A stretch of DNA of 64,000 nt, taken from contig NZ_QTUV01000003.1 in the NCBI RefSeq assembly GCF_003435815.1, positions 3,297-67,296 on the forward strand. The letters run 5' to 3'. The position numbers were made by a program, and so were the translations under genes. The stretch is from Dorea sp. AM10-31 (GTDB taxonomy: Bacteria > Bacillota > Clostridia > Lachnospirales > Lachnospiraceae). Each line of letters begins with the position of its first letter. Within the stretch, counting starts at the first letter, position 1. Under the pieces are notes generated by a model. The model was not told the origin of the DNA and searched no databases. It saw only the letters and a program-made list of their open reading frames with translations. Below are positions 34,271 through 44,358 of the stretch, piece after piece.

Positions 34271-34487
34271 GGTAATTACCTCCTGATATGTTAATGTGGA
34301 TGAAAGTATCCAATGCGCATTATAACAGAGTTGGAAAAGAAAAGCTACAGGAAATCTTTTAAAATTAACCGTTCCTGTGTTATACTGAAATCTCAGGTTG
34401 TATGAGTTTGTATTTTCTGTTTTATACAGAATACAAGGTAGGATTATAATAAAATTATTTTTAAATTATGAAGAGAGGAACGAAATT

Positions 34488-35180
34488 ATGATAGGTATTA
34501 TCGGAGCAATGGAAGAAGAAGTCGCTGCATTAAAAGAAACGATGCAGGTCGAGTCTGTAACAGAGTATGCATCTATGACATTTTGTAAAGGCGTTTTATG
34601 CGGGAAGGAAGTTGTGATTGTCCGCAGCGGAATCGGTAAAGTAAATGCAGGAATCTGTGCGCAGATTCTGGTAGATAAATTCGACGTAAACGCATTGATC
34701 AACACGGGAATTGCGGGATCATTGAACGCGAAGATTGATATCGGGGACGTTGTAGTGTCCAAAGAAGCACTGCATCACGATATGGATGCGACAGAATTTG
34801 GTGATCCGATTGGACAGGTGCCGCGTATGGATACACTGGCATTCCCGGCAGACGAGCGTCTGATCGGGCTTGCAAAAGCGGCAAATGAAAAGGTAAATCC
34901 GGATATTCATACATTTGTCGGAACGGTGGCGAGCGGTGATCAGTTTATTGCAAGCCAGGAAGCAAAAGATAAGATTGTAAATAATTTCCATGCTTACTGT
35001 ACAGAAATGGAAGGGGCTGCGATTGCGCATGCCGCATATCTGAACAAAGTTTCGTATGTCATTATTCGTGCTATTTCGGACAAAGCCGACAACAGCGCAC
35101 ATGTTGACTATCCGGAGTTTGAAAAGATGGCAATTGCCCGTAATATCAAGCTTGTACAGGAAATGCTGACATCTATGTAA
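34488..35180 (+). CDS. mtnN: 5'-methylthioadenosine/S-adenosylhomocysteine nucleosidase
   Basis: 230 residues from the ATG at 34488 (AGAGAGGAACG upstream). N-terminal MIGIIGAMEEEVAAL, substrate loop around FVGTVASGDQFI, MEGAAIAH with the catalytic Glu region, and RAISDKAD with the catalytic Asp. It cleaves MTA and SAH to adenine plus the thioribose or ribosylhomocysteine. No luxS nearby. Confidence 0.96.
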   Translation: MIGIIGAMEEEVAALKETMQVESVTEYASMTFCKGVLCGKEVVIVRSGIGKVNAGICAQILVDKFDVNALINTGIAGSLNAKIDIGDVVVSKEALHHDMDATEFGDPIGQVPRMDTLAFPADERLIGLAKAANEKVNPDIHTFVGTVASGDQFIASQEAKDKIVNNFHAYCTEMEGAAIAHAAYLNKVSYVIIRAISDKADNSAHVDYPEFEKMAIARNIKLVQEMLTSM

Positions 35181-35268
35181 ATAAGTCAGAAATTATTTTG
35201 CGACATAAGAAAAGAAAATCGGACAGTATGCGACAGATGCATGTCGAATACTGGGGAACGAATTTTCG

Positions 35269-35318
35269 GCCCTCCTCTAAGATTTCAATTATAATGCTTA
35301 GAAAAGGAGGGCTTTTTT
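35269..35318 (+). terminator. terminator-like hairpin carrying the next gene's ribosome site
   Basis: GCCCTCCT-C-TAAG (35269-35281) pairs with CTTAGAAAAGGAGGGC (35296-35311), followed by seven pyrimidines ending in six T that touch the ATG at 35319. AGGAGG (35305-35310) is fully within the 3' arm. Same design as at 13823-13880. Confidence 0.75.
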
Positions 35319-36248
35319 ATGGTGAAAATGATAGTAGAAAAACAAGTGCTGCTGATAATTGCGGGAGTGTTTATGGCATTGGGGATCGGGAGTAAATGTG
35401 TGGTCGATGCGACGCTCAGAAAACTGGTGTATGGAGCGGGAAATATGAATAAAAGTACACATCCGTTTATCCGGCTGGTGCGGGCGAAATTTGAGCATGC
35501 CTGTATGATCAGTGAGAAGGTGGAAAATGTAGGCGTTTTTGTGGATAAGTACCTGTATGAATACCGGGTGCTGGGGATACGTTTACATACGCTTCGGAGA
35601 ATGGAGCGGATATCGGCAGTTTTATGTATTTGCTGCGGAGTGACCGGAGCAGGACTTCAGTATGTACAGGATGGCGGAATGACGGATGTGGTACTTAAGA
35701 CAGGTGCAATTGGGATCGGCGCAGGAATTTTTGTGTTTCTTTTTCATCTGACAACAGATGAAAATTATAAGCTGCAGGTAGCGAGAAACTATATGGTTGA
35801 CTATCTGGAAAATATCTGCCTGCACCGGTATGAAAAGGCTTACCGGAAAGAGAAGGAAGAGAGCCAGAAGATGAAAGAGAAAGTGGTTGCAGCGAGTGTG
35901 GATGTTAGTATGAGCAAGAATATGGCAGTGAATGGAGAAAGTTCAGTTGTAGGAGTGGACATGTCGGCGGGAAGAAATGTGGCAACGTGTACAGATGTGA
36001 TGACGGAGAAAACCGGAACGGCAGGTACAGAGACATTTGCAAATAGATATGCAGAAAATGAAAATATAGTGGCAGCAAACGCAACAATTACCCCAATCCG
36101 GGAAGAACTGTCGAAAGGGGATTCGCCGGAAGAGAATATCCTGAGGGAAAAGGAAGAAAAGAAAGAAGAAAAAGAAGAGAAAGAAGAGAAAAAGTCAGTG
36201 GACAAGGATGTCCTGATCCGACAGATTCTGGAAGAATTCATGGCGTAA
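35319..36248 (+). CDS. hypothetical membrane protein with acidic C-terminal tail
   Basis: 309 residues, no family recognised. Hydrophobic segments at about 9-25, 92-112 and 123-145; residues 30-90 are a charged connecting region (NKSTHPFIRLVRAKFEHAC). The C-terminal half is low-complexity with a KEEKKEEKEEKEEKK tract near 290 and a final VDKDVLIRQILEEFMA helix. Start supported by AGGAGG, which lies in a terminator-like hairpin. Confidence 0.7.
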   Translation: MVKMIVEKQVLLIIAGVFMALGIGSKCVVDATLRKLVYGAGNMNKSTHPFIRLVRAKFEHACMISEKVENVGVFVDKYLYEYRVLGIRLHTLRRMERISAVLCICCGVTGAGLQYVQDGGMTDVVLKTGAIGIGAGIFVFLFHLTTDENYKLQVARNYMVDYLENICLHRYEKAYRKEKEESQKMKEKVVAASVDVSMSKNMAVNGESSVVGVDMSAGRNVATCTDVMTEKTGTAGTETFANRYAENENIVAANATITPIREELSKGDSPEENILREKEEKKEEKEEKEEKKSVDKDVLIRQILEEFMA

Positions 36249-36438
36249 GCGAACTTAGCAGTAAGGAACAAGATCTGGGGTGTGGCAGGACTTATCTGGC
36301 GACACCCTATTATAACGTATTAAAACTTGCTATAATTTCCGTGATTTGTTAAAATTATGAAGAGAGTATGCATGTCCAAAGATATACGGATAATAACCGG
36401 ACAGACCGGTCATGCAGAGAGTATTGAGGATGAAATAC

Positions 36439-37026
36439 ATGGGTAAAATATATTATATGATGGGCAAGAGTTCTTCCGGGAAAGATACTTTATATAAAGA
36501 AGTATTGAAAGCACTGCCGAAGCTTAAGACACTGGTGCTCTATACAACCCGCCCGATCCGGGAGGGAGAACAAGAAGGCATAGAGTATCATTTTGTGACG
36601 GATGAAGAGCTGGAGCGATTTGAGAAAGCCGGAAAAATAATTGAAGAAAGAACTTATGATACCGTGTATGGAGCGTGGAAATATGCTACAATAGAAGACG
36701 GACAGATAAATCTTGCGGCATATGATTATCTGGTTATCGGAACACTGGAGTCCTATGCCGGAATGAAGAAGTGCTATGGAGCAGAGAATCTGGTTCCAAT
36801 CTATATAGAAGTGGAAGATGGTGAACGGCTTTCGCGGGCACTTTCGCGGGAACGGCAGCAGGAGCAGCCGAAATATGAAGAGATGTGCCGGAGATTTCTG
36901 GCAGATCAGAAGGATTTTTCCGAAGAGAATCTGGAAGAGGCAGGCATCGTCCGACGCTATTACAACGATGATAAGGTACAATGTTTAGAAAAAATTATAG
37001 GGGAAATACAAAATGGGAAGTTTTAA
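36439..37026 (+). CDS. guanylate-kinase-like P-loop protein
   Basis: 195 residues from the ATG at 36439, 8 bases after GAGGA; the upstream ATG at 36430 lacks a site. P-loop MGKSSSGKDTLY (residues 8-19), TTRPIREGEQEGIEYHFV matching the GMP-binding loop of guanylate kinase, and a C-terminal helical region. The canonical gmk is normally nearer rpoZ, so this may be a second, divergent kinase. It overlaps holB by 14 bp. Confidence 0.8.
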   Translation: MGKIYYMMGKSSSGKDTLYKEVLKALPKLKTLVLYTTRPIREGEQEGIEYHFVTDEELERFEKAGKIIEERTYDTVYGAWKYATIEDGQINLAAYDYLVIGTLESYAGMKKCYGAENLVPIYIEVEDGERLSRALSRERQQEQPKYEEMCRRFLADQKDFSEENLEEAGIVRRYYNDDKVQCLEKIIGEIQNGKF

Positions 37027-38002
37027 AGATGTGGTAGGCCACAAAGACATCATTCAATATCTGCATAATGCAATTTCAGAGGATCGCGTTTCACATGCGT
37101 ATATTCTGAATGGAGAGCGTGGATCGGGAAAGAAGCTGTTGGCGAGATTATTTGCCATGACACTTCTATGTGAAGAACACGGACCGGAGCCGTGTAATCA
37201 CTGTCATTCCTGCAAGCAGGCAGAGAGTGGGAATCATCCGGATATTATTACAGTTACACATGACAAGCCGAACACGATCAGTGTAGATGATATCCGTGTT
37301 CAAGTGAATAATACGATCGATGTCAAACCATATCAGGGACCATATAAGATTTATATTATCCCGGAGGCAGACAAGATGACGGTGCAGGCACAGAATGCCC
37401 TGCTTAAGACAATCGAGGAACCGCCGAAGTATGCAGTAATCTTACTGTTGACAGAGAATGCGGAACTTCTGCTTCCGACGATCAATTCCAGATGCGTTAT
37501 GCTGAAGCTTCGTTATATCAAAGATAAACTGATCAAAAAATATTTGATGGAGAATCTGGAGATTCCGGACTACAAAGCGGAAGTATGTACTGCATTTGCA
37601 CAGGGAAACATGGGCAAAGCAATCATGCTGGCAAATTCCGATCATTTTAATGAGATCCGTGAGGAGGCAATCCAGCTCCTTAAGTATATTCATGAGATGG
37701 AGTTAAGCGAGATTGTGGATGCAGTGAGCCACATTTCTGTATACAAACTGGAAATCACAGATTATCTGGATATTATCATGATCTGGTACCGTGATGTCCT
37801 AATGTACAAAGCAACGAAAGATCTGGACAAAGTGGTATTCAAAGACCAGATAAAATACATTAAGGAACAGGCACAGAAGAGTTCCTATGAGGGAATTGAA
37901 CTGATTTTAGAAAGTCTGGAAAAAGCAAAGACAAGATTGAAAGCGAATGTAAACTTCGATCTGGTTATGGAGCTTTTATTCCTTACGATAAAGGAGAATT
38001 AG
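37013..38002 (+). CDS. holB: DNA polymerase III subunit delta'
   Basis: 329 residues of clamp-loader AAA+ type: HAYILNGERGSGKKLL as modified P-loop, the zinc module CNHCHSC with an earlier Cys (LLCEEHGPEPC), SVDDIRV, and QNALLKTIEEPP for sensor/arginine-finger region. Part of the clamp loader in replication. Followed after 4 bases by ricT, the usual order in Firmicutes (tmk/holB/yaaT/trmN/rsmI). Confidence 0.94.
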   Translation: MGSFKDVVGHKDIIQYLHNAISEDRVSHAYILNGERGSGKKLLARLFAMTLLCEEHGPEPCNHCHSCKQAESGNHPDIITVTHDKPNTISVDDIRVQVNNTIDVKPYQGPYKIYIIPEADKMTVQAQNALLKTIEEPPKYAVILLLTENAELLLPTINSRCVMLKLRYIKDKLIKKYLMENLEIPDYKAEVCTAFAQGNMGKAIMLANSDHFNEIREEAIQLLKYIHEMELSEIVDAVSHISVYKLEITDYLDIIMIWYRDVLMYKATKDLDKVVFKDQIKYIKEQAQKSSYEGIELILESLEKAKTRLKANVNFDLVMELLFLTIKEN

Positions 38003-38006
38003 TACG

Positions 38007-38918
38007 ATGACAAAAGTAATAGGTGTAAGATTCAGAACAGCGGGAAAGATCTACTTCTTTGCACCGGGAAAGCTGAATATACAAACCGGAGATAAAGTAA
38101 TTGTAGAGACTGCCCGCGGGGTAGAATTTGGTACGGTTGTAACCGGAGAAAAGGAAGTGGAGGATGACAAGATCATGCAGCCACTGAAGCCGGTGATCCG
38201 TATTGCAACCGCAGAAGATAAGAAGAAGGATGCCAAGAACAGAGACAAAGAAAAAGAAGCTTTTGGCATTTGTTTGGAGAAGATCCGCAAACACGGTCTG
38301 GAGATGAAGCTGATTGATGCGGAGTATACATTTGACAATAATAAAGTGCTGTTTTATTTTACAGCAGATGGAAGAATCGATTTTCGTGAACTGGTCAAAG
38401 ATCTGGCAAGTGTGTTCCGTACGAGAATTGAATTACGTCAGATTGGAGTAAGAGACGAGACAAAGATCCGTGGAGGAATCGGAATCTGCGGACGTCCGTT
38501 ATGTTGTCACACTTATTTATCAGAGTTTGCGCCGGTATCGATTAAGATGGCAAAAGAGCAGAATCTTTCTTTGAATCCGACAAAGATTTCAGGTGTGTGC
38601 GGACGACTGATGTGCTGTCTGACGAATGAGGAAGAGACTTACGAAGAGCTGAACAGTCATTTACCATCTAACGGAGATCATGTGACAACACCAGAAGGGC
38701 TTAGAGGGGATGTACAGTCCGTGAATGTCCTGCGTCAGCTTGTAAAAGTAGTTGTTACGCTGGACAATGATGAAAAAGAGATCCGTGAGTACAAAGCAAC
38801 CGAATTAAAATTTAAACCAAGACGCCGGAAGAAAGAGCAGAAGTTATCTAAAGAAGAGATGGCAGAGCTTAAGGCATTGGAAGGAAAACGTGGAGATTCT
38901 AAGTTAGATGATAATTAA
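38007..38918 (+). CDS. ricT: PSP1/YaaT family protein (RicT)
   Basis: 303 residues. PSP1 C-terminal-like domain with the conserved GRPLCCHTYL and CGRLMCCL cysteine motifs, which in the Y-complex (RicA-RicF-RicT) bind Fe-S clusters. In Bacillus the complex supports mRNA maturation by RNase Y and helps phosphorelay and sporulation. The stop overlaps trmN6 by 11 bp. Confidence 0.93.
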   Translation: MTKVIGVRFRTAGKIYFFAPGKLNIQTGDKVIVETARGVEFGTVVTGEKEVEDDKIMQPLKPVIRIATAEDKKKDAKNRDKEKEAFGICLEKIRKHGLEMKLIDAEYTFDNNKVLFYFTADGRIDFRELVKDLASVFRTRIELRQIGVRDETKIRGGIGICGRPLCCHTYLSEFAPVSIKMAKEQNLSLNPTKISGVCGRLMCCLTNEEETYEELNSHLPSNGDHVTTPEGLRGDVQSVNVLRQLVKVVVTLDNDEKEIREYKATELKFKPRRRKKEQKLSKEEMAELKALEGKRGDSKLDDN

Positions 38919-39648
38919 TCAAAAACCGGAAGAACGGCTGGATGATCTGCAGATCAAAGGGTATAAGATATTGCAGAATCCGGGACGCTTCTGTTTCGGG
39001 ATGGATGCGGTGCTCTTATCTGCATTTGCAGATGTAAAGAAGAATGAGAGAGCGCTGGATTTGGGAACGGGAACGGGCATCCTGCCGATTCTGTTACATG
39101 CGAAATATAAGGGACAGCATTACACCGGGCTTGAAATCCAGCCGGAGAGTGCAGATATGGCAAGGCGAAGCGTAGCGTATAACAGTCTGGAAGACAAGAT
39201 AGATATTGTAACAGGAGATATAAAAGAGGCGGCGGAACAATTCGGACCAGCCTCTTTTGATGTTATTACGACAAATCCGCCGTATATGATCGGAGAGCAT
39301 GGTCTGAAAAATGAAAAAGAAGCACTGTACATTGCAAGACATGAAGCACTGTGTACACTGGATGATGTTCTGGCGCAGAGTGCGAAAGTGCTGAAAGTAA
39401 AAGGCCGTTTTTATATGGTGCATCGTCCGTTCAGACTGCCGGAGATCATGACGAAGATGTGTAACTATGGTCTGGAGCCGAAGAGAATGCGGCTGGTATA
39501 TCCTTATGTGGACAAAGAACCAAATATGGTTCTGATCGAGGGAAGAAAAGGCGGTAATCCGAGAATGACAGTGGAGGCACCGTTGATCGTATATGAAAAA
39601 GATGGCAGTTATACACAAGAACTTTTGAAACTGTACGCAGGTGAATAG
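38908..39648 (+). CDS. tRNA1(Val) adenine(37)-N6-methyltransferase family
   Basis: 246 residues, class I SAM methyltransferase: LDLGTGTGILPILL (motif I), IEIQPE-like LEIQPES, and NPPY (TTNPPYMIGEHG), the signature of N6-adenine methylation. YabB/TrmN6 type by sequence and by its place between ricT and rsmI. The exact tRNA target in this organism is not known. Confidence 0.92.
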   Translation: MIINQKPEERLDDLQIKGYKILQNPGRFCFGMDAVLLSAFADVKKNERALDLGTGTGILPILLHAKYKGQHYTGLEIQPESADMARRSVAYNSLEDKIDIVTGDIKEAAEQFGPASFDVITTNPPYMIGEHGLKNEKEALYIARHEALCTLDDVLAQSAKVLKVKGRFYMVHRPFRLPEIMTKMCNYGLEPKRMRLVYPYVDKEPNMVLIEGRKGGNPRMTVEAPLIVYEKDGSYTQELLKLYAGE

Positions 39649-39767
39649 GCGACAGGTCATTTATAAGTGATTCTGCCGGGCGAATGATAGAGAAGTTTAC
39701 TGGAATTGCCAGTTAGGGATTGTATGGATTCAATTTAAAAATTTATAATTAAAAAAGGAGACAGAAG

Positions 39768-40604
39768 ATGGCAGGAACCTTATATTTATGTGCAACGCCG
39801 ATCGGCAACCTGGAAGATATGACATTTCGTGCAGTGCGGATGCTGGGCGAAGTAGATTTGATCGCGGCGGAGGATACGAGAAACAGCATCAAGCTTCTAA
39901 ATCATTTTGAAATAAAGACACCGATGACGAGTTATCATGAATATAATAAGATCGATAAGGGACATTATCTTGTAAGACGATTACTGGAAGGCGAAGATAT
40001 TGCACTTATCACGGATGCAGGCACACCGGGGATCTCAGATCCGGGCGAGGAGCTTGTGAAAATGTGTCACGAAGCGGGTGTGACCGTGACGGCACTTCCG
40101 GGAGCGGCTGCATGTATCACCGCGCTCACCATTTCCGGACTGGGAACGAGAAGATTTGCATTTGAAGCATTTTTCCCCACCGATAAAAAAGAACGTCAGG
40201 ACATATTAGAAGAGTTAAAAAATGAGACGAGAACAATGATCTTATACGAAGCACCGCACCGGCTTGTGCGAACACTGAAATTGTTAAATGAGACACTGGG
40301 GAACAGGAATGTCAGCATTTGCAGAGAGTTGACGAAGAAGCATGAGACGGTATTCAAGACGACGCTTGCAGATGCACTTGCTTATTATGAAGAAAATGCA
40401 CCAAAGGGCGAGTGTGTGATCGTGCTGGAAGGAAAAAGCCGACAGGAGATCCGTGAGCAGGAGACTGCAAAATGGGAAGAGATGAGCATCGAAGATCATA
40501 TGGAACATTACCTGAAAATGGGAATAGATAAAAAGGATGCCATGAAAAAGGTGGCAAAAGACCGTGGCGTGAGCAAAAGAGACATTTACCAGGCACTGCT
40601 GTAG
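39768..40604 (+). CDS. rsmI: 16S rRNA (cytidine(1402)-2'-O)-methyltransferase
   Basis: 278 residues. LYLCATPIGNLEDMTFRA at the N-terminus, AEDTRNSIKLL, and TDAGTPGISDPGEELV are the classic RsmI tetrapyrrole-methylase-fold motifs. It methylates the 2'-O of C1402 in the ribosomal decoding centre. AAAAAAGGAG precedes the ATG. About 120 bases separate it from trmN6, with no gene in the gap. Confidence 0.96.
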   Translation: MAGTLYLCATPIGNLEDMTFRAVRMLGEVDLIAAEDTRNSIKLLNHFEIKTPMTSYHEYNKIDKGHYLVRRLLEGEDIALITDAGTPGISDPGEELVKMCHEAGVTVTALPGAAACITALTISGLGTRRFAFEAFFPTDKKERQDILEELKNETRTMILYEAPHRLVRTLKLLNETLGNRNVSICRELTKKHETVFKTTLADALAYYEENAPKGECVIVLEGKSRQEIREQETAKWEEMSIEDHMEHYLKMGIDKKDAMKKVAKDRGVSKRDIYQALL

Positions 40605-40631
40605 CGTGCAGGTTGTACAGGAGGGAGAAAG

Positions 40632-41744
40632 ATGGCAGGAGTATCATTGAAGCACATTTGCAAAACTTATCCAAATGGATTTGAGGCGGTAAAAGATTTT
40701 AATCTGGAAATAAAGGATAAAGAATTTCTGATTTTTGTCGGGCCATCAGGATGCGGAAAGTCTACGACACTCCGTATGATCGCAGGTTTGGAGGAGATTA
40801 CTTCCGGAGAATTGAAAATTGGAGATACGGTTGTTAATGATGTAGAGCCGAAGGACAGGGATATTGCTATGGTATTTCAGAATTACGCGTTATATCCGCA
40901 TATGACAGTTTATGAAAATATGGCATTTGGACTGAAACTTCGGAAGGTGCCGAAAGACCAGATAGATAAGATGGTGAAAGAAGCTGCAAAAATCCTGGAT
41001 TTGGAGCAACTCCTTGATCGGAAACCAAAGGCATTATCAGGAGGACAGAGACAGCGTGTAGCGATGGGAAGAGCAATCGTGTGCAACCCGAAAGTGTTTT
41101 TGATGGATGAACCATTATCCAATCTGGATGCAAAATTGCGTGGACAGATGCGGATTGAAATTTCTAAATTGCATCAGCGTCTGGAAACAACGATTATTTA
41201 TGTTACACACGATCAGACAGAAGCGATGACTCTGGGAACACGAATTGTTGTTATGAATGCCGGCGTGATCCAGCAGGTAGACACACCGCAGAAATTATAC
41301 GAAGAACCAGGTAATATGTTCGTTGCCGGATTTATCGGATCGCCACAGATGAATTTTCTGGATGCGGTGTGCCAGGTGGAAGACGACGATGTGTATCTGA
41401 CGATCGGAGAAATGAAACTTCGCCTGCCGGAAACAAAGGCAGAGAAATTAAAAGCCGGTGGATACGATGGAAAGACGGTTGTTCTTGGAATCCGTCCGGA
41501 AGATCTGCATGACGAATCGGAATTTGTTGAAAGTTCACAGGGTACAGCTCTGAAAGCGAAAATCCGGGTATATGAAATGGTGGGAGCGGAAGTTTTCCTG
41601 TGTTTTGAATATGAAGGAACAAATATGACGGCGAGAGTAGCACCGAAGACAGCCGCAAGAACCGGAGATATTGTAAAATTTGCTCTGGATGCGGATAAAA
41701 TCCATGTATTTGATAAAGATACAGAAAAGACGATCACTAATTAA
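40632..41744 (+). CDS. ABC transporter ATP-binding protein, multi-sugar type (MsmX/UgpC/MalK)
   Basis: 370 residues. Walker A GPSGCGKST (about 37-45), Q-loop MVFQNYALYPH, signature LSGGQRQRVAMGR, Walker B VFLMDEPLSNLDAKLR and the H-loop VTHDQ, followed by a TOBE/OB domain (about 240-370). No permease or binding protein is adjacent, as is typical of MsmX-type ATPases that energise several sugar importers of the CUT1 class. Confidence 0.94.
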   Translation: MAGVSLKHICKTYPNGFEAVKDFNLEIKDKEFLIFVGPSGCGKSTTLRMIAGLEEITSGELKIGDTVVNDVEPKDRDIAMVFQNYALYPHMTVYENMAFGLKLRKVPKDQIDKMVKEAAKILDLEQLLDRKPKALSGGQRQRVAMGRAIVCNPKVFLMDEPLSNLDAKLRGQMRIEISKLHQRLETTIIYVTHDQTEAMTLGTRIVVMNAGVIQQVDTPQKLYEEPGNMFVAGFIGSPQMNFLDAVCQVEDDDVYLTIGEMKLRLPETKAEKLKAGGYDGKTVVLGIRPEDLHDESEFVESSQGTALKAKIRVYEMVGAEVFLCFEYEGTNMTARVAPKTAARTGDIVKFALDADKIHVFDKDTEKTITN

Positions 41745-41783
41745 GGTCAGATTGTGTTGAATTGTACTTTTTCAGTGAATAGT

Positions 41784-41812
41784 TAGACACTTATACTTTA
41801 CTATGCTAAAAT
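41784..41812 (+). promoter_or_regulatory. sigma-A promoter of the hydratase gene
   Basis: TAGACA at 41784-41789, 17-base spacer, TAAAAT at 41807-41812, about 85 bases before the ATG. Confidence 0.62.
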
Positions 41813-41897
41813 GGAAGAGCGTGTAACAAAAGGGGCGGTTGTGTCAGAGAGAACAGCCCATATGAAGTACAGGAAAGATTAGGAGGACAGACAGAAC

Positions 41898-44177
41898 ATG
41901 ATTAAATTATACGATGGAGGCGCATATCTGTTAAACGGAACAGAGATTGTAGAATCGGCTGCAGAAGTCGGAGCGAAGACCGGACAGACACCGGATCAGA
42001 AAGAAGCAGCAAAGCAGACAATGGCTTATCATATTTTGGCAGACCATAATACTTCCGGCAATATGGAGCAGCTGCAGATTAAATTTGACAAACTGACTTC
42101 TCATGATATTACATTTGTAGGAATTATCCAGACAGCGAGAGCTTCAGGACTGGAGCGTTTTCCAATTCCTTATGTACTTACAAACTGCCATAACTCACTA
42201 TGTGCAGTAGGCGGGACAATCAATGAAGATGACCACATGTTTGGACTGACTTGTGCAAAGAAATACGGCGGAGTTTATGTACCGCCTCATCAGGCTGTTA
42301 TCCACCAGTTTGCAAGAGAAATGCTTGCAGGCGGCGGTAAGATGATCCTTGGCTCGGACAGCCATACCCGTTACGGAGCGCTTGGAACGATGGCAATGGG
42401 TGAAGGCGGACCGGAGCTTGTAAAACAGCTTCTGAATAAAACTTATGATATTAAGATGCCGCAGGTAGTAGGAATCTATCTGGATGGAGAGCCGATGAAA
42501 GGTGTCGGACCACAGGATGTGGCACTGGCAATCATTGGAGCGACATTTAAAAATGGCTATGTAAACAATAAAGTGATGGAATTTGTCGGACCGGGTGTAG
42601 AAAAGTTAAGTGCAGACTTCCGAATTGGCATTGATGTTATGACAACCGAGACGACATGTCTGTCATCTATCTGGAAAACTGATGAAAAGATCAAAGAATT
42701 TTATGAGATCCACGGAAGAGTGGGAGAGTATAAAGAATTGAATCCGGGAGCAGTTACTTACTATGATGGTATGGTATATGTGAACTTAAGCGAGATCAAA
42801 CCAATGATCGCGATGCCGTTCCATCCATCGAATGTCTACACAATCGATGAAGTGAATGCAAACTTAAAAGATATTTTGCATGATGTAGAGCAGAAAGCAC
42901 TGGTAAGCCTGGACGGGGCAGTAGATTATTCTCTGCAGGATAAGGTTGTAAATGGTAAATTATATGTAGATCAGGGACTGATTGCAGGATGTGCCGGTGG
43001 TGGTTTTGAAAATATCTGTGCGGCAGCAGACATTATCAAAGGTCACTACATAGGGGCAGATGCATTTACATTCAGTGTATATCCGGCAAGTACACCGATT
43101 TATATGGAACTTGTGAAGAATGGCGTAGTGGCAGATCTGATGGAGGCAGGAACGATTGTGAAGACAGCATTCTGCGGACCTTGCTTTGGTGCAGGAGACA
43201 CTCCGGCAAATAATGCATTTTCTATCCGTCACTCAACAAGAAACTTCCCGAACCGTGAAGGTTCCAAGTTACAGAGCGGACAGATTGCATCCGTTGCTCT
43301 TATGGATGCAAGATCAATTGCAGCAACAGCAGCAAACAAAGGCTTCCTGACACCTGCAACAGATATGGATGTCGAATACAAAGGACAGACCTATCATTTC
43401 GATGAGAAGATTTATGCAAACCGTGTATTTGACAGTAAGGGCGTAGCGGATCCATCTGTAGAGATTAAGTTTGGACCGAACATCAAAGACTGGCCGGCAA
43501 TGGCAGCACTTCCGGAGAATCTGCTCTTGAAAGTAGTATCCGAGATCCACGATCCGGTAACGACAACAGATGAGCTGATCCCATCCGGAGAGACTTCTTC
43601 TTACCGTTCGAATCCTTTAGGACTTGCAGAATTTGCACTGTCCAGAAAAGATCCGGCTTACGTTGGAAGAGCCAAAGAAGTACAGAAAGCGGAGAAAGCA
43701 ATTGAAGCAGGAAAATGTCCGTTGGATGAATTAGAAGAATTAAAACCAGTTATGGATGTGATACATACAAAATATCCGGAAGTCGGAAAAGGCAACCTCG
43801 GAATCGGAAGTACAATCTTCGCTGTAAAACCGGGAGATGGTTCTGCGAGAGAACAGGCAGCATCCTGCCAGAAAGTACTTGGTGGCTGGGCGAACATTGC
43901 AAATGAATATGCAACCAAACGTTATCGTTCCAACCTTATCAACTGGGGTATGCTTCCATTCCTCACAGAAGAGGATGATAAGAACTTAAGTTTCAAGAAT
44001 GGCGATTACATCTATGTGCCGGAGATCCGCAAAGTGATCATAGAGAAAGCAACAGATGTAACGGCATATGTAGTCGGTGATGAGCTTAAGGAGATTCGCT
44101 TGAAGCTTGGAGATATGACAGATGCGGAGAGAGAAATTATCTTGAAAGGATGTCTTATCAACTACTATCGTGGATAA
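41898..44177 (+). CDS. aconitase-family hydratase
   Basis: 759 residues. Aconitase domains 1-3 with [22 protein letters not shown], Fe-S ligand candidates Cys365 (AGCAGGG) and Cys426/Cys429 ([10 protein letters not shown]), and a C-terminal swivel domain. It resembles the hydratase/YbhJ branch more than canonical AcnA (about 890 residues). The substrate is therefore uncertain: citrate/isocitrate is possible, but no citrate synthase or isocitrate dehydrogenase is nearby. AGGAGG lies 12 bases before the ATG. Monocistronic. Confidence 0.85.
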   Translation: MIKLYDGGAYLLNGTEIVESAAEVGAKTGQTPDQKEAAKQTMAYHILADHNTSGNMEQLQIKFDKLTSHDITFVGIIQTARASGLERFPIPYVLTNCHNSLCAVGGTINEDDHMFGLTCAKKYGGVYVPPHQAVIHQFAREMLAGGGKMILGSDSHTRYGALGTMAMGEGGPELVKQLLNKTYDIKMPQVVGIYLDGEPMKGVGPQDVALAIIGATFKNGYVNNKVMEFVGPGVEKLSADFRIGIDVMTTETTCLSSIWKTDEKIKEFYEIHGRVGEYKELNPGAVTYYDGMVYVNLSEIKPMIAMPFHPSNVYTIDEVNANLKDILHDVEQKALVSLDGAVDYSLQDKVVNGKLYVDQGLIAGCAGGGFENICAAADIIKGHYIGADAFTFSVYPASTPIYMELVKNGVVADLMEAGTIVKTAFCGPCFGAGDTPANNAFSIRHSTRNFPNREGSKLQSGQIASVALMDARSIAATAANKGFLTPATDMDVEYKGQTYHFDEKIYANRVFDSKGVADPSVEIKFGPNIKDWPAMAALPENLLLKVVSEIHDPVTTTDELIPSGETSSYRSNPLGLAEFALSRKDPAYVGRAKEVQKAEKAIEAGKCPLDELEELKPVMDVIHTKYPEVGKGNLGIGSTIFAVKPGDGSAREQAASCQKVLGGWANIANEYATKRYRSNLINWGMLPFLTEEDDKNLSFKNGDYIYVPEIRKVIIEKATDVTAYVVGDELKEIRLKLGDMTDAEREIILKGCLINYYRG

Positions 44178-44196
44178 GTATGTGGATAGAATAAAA

Positions 44197-44258
44197 AACG
44201 CTGAAAAGGGGACGGGGATTTTCTAGAAAATCCCCGTCCCCTTTTCAGCGTTAACTTT
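44197..44258. terminator. 56-bp perfect palindrome acting as terminator
   Basis: AACGCTGAAAAGGGGACGGG and onward (44197-44224) is exactly mirrored to 44252 around TCTAGA, followed by AACTTTTTT. All 28 base pairs are intact, including a GGGGACGGGG/CCCCGTCCCC block. Confidence 0.85.
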
Positions 44259-44279
44259 TTTCCAACTTTTATGCAACAC

Positions 44280-44314
44280 TTTTCCACATGTTTTCCTCTA
44301 ATATATGTGGAAAA
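44280..44314. promoter_or_regulatory. inverted repeat upstream of the ECF sigma gene
   Basis: TTTTCCACAT (44280-44289) and ATGTGGAAAA (44305-44314) are perfectly mirrored with a 15-base gap, about 45 bases before the sigma factor ATG. It could be an operator or an RNA hairpin. The half sites differ by one base from the DnaA box. Confidence 0.45.
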
Positions 44315-44358
44315 TAATTCATCGATGATGGAAACAGTATCTAACAGGGAGGTCATTT

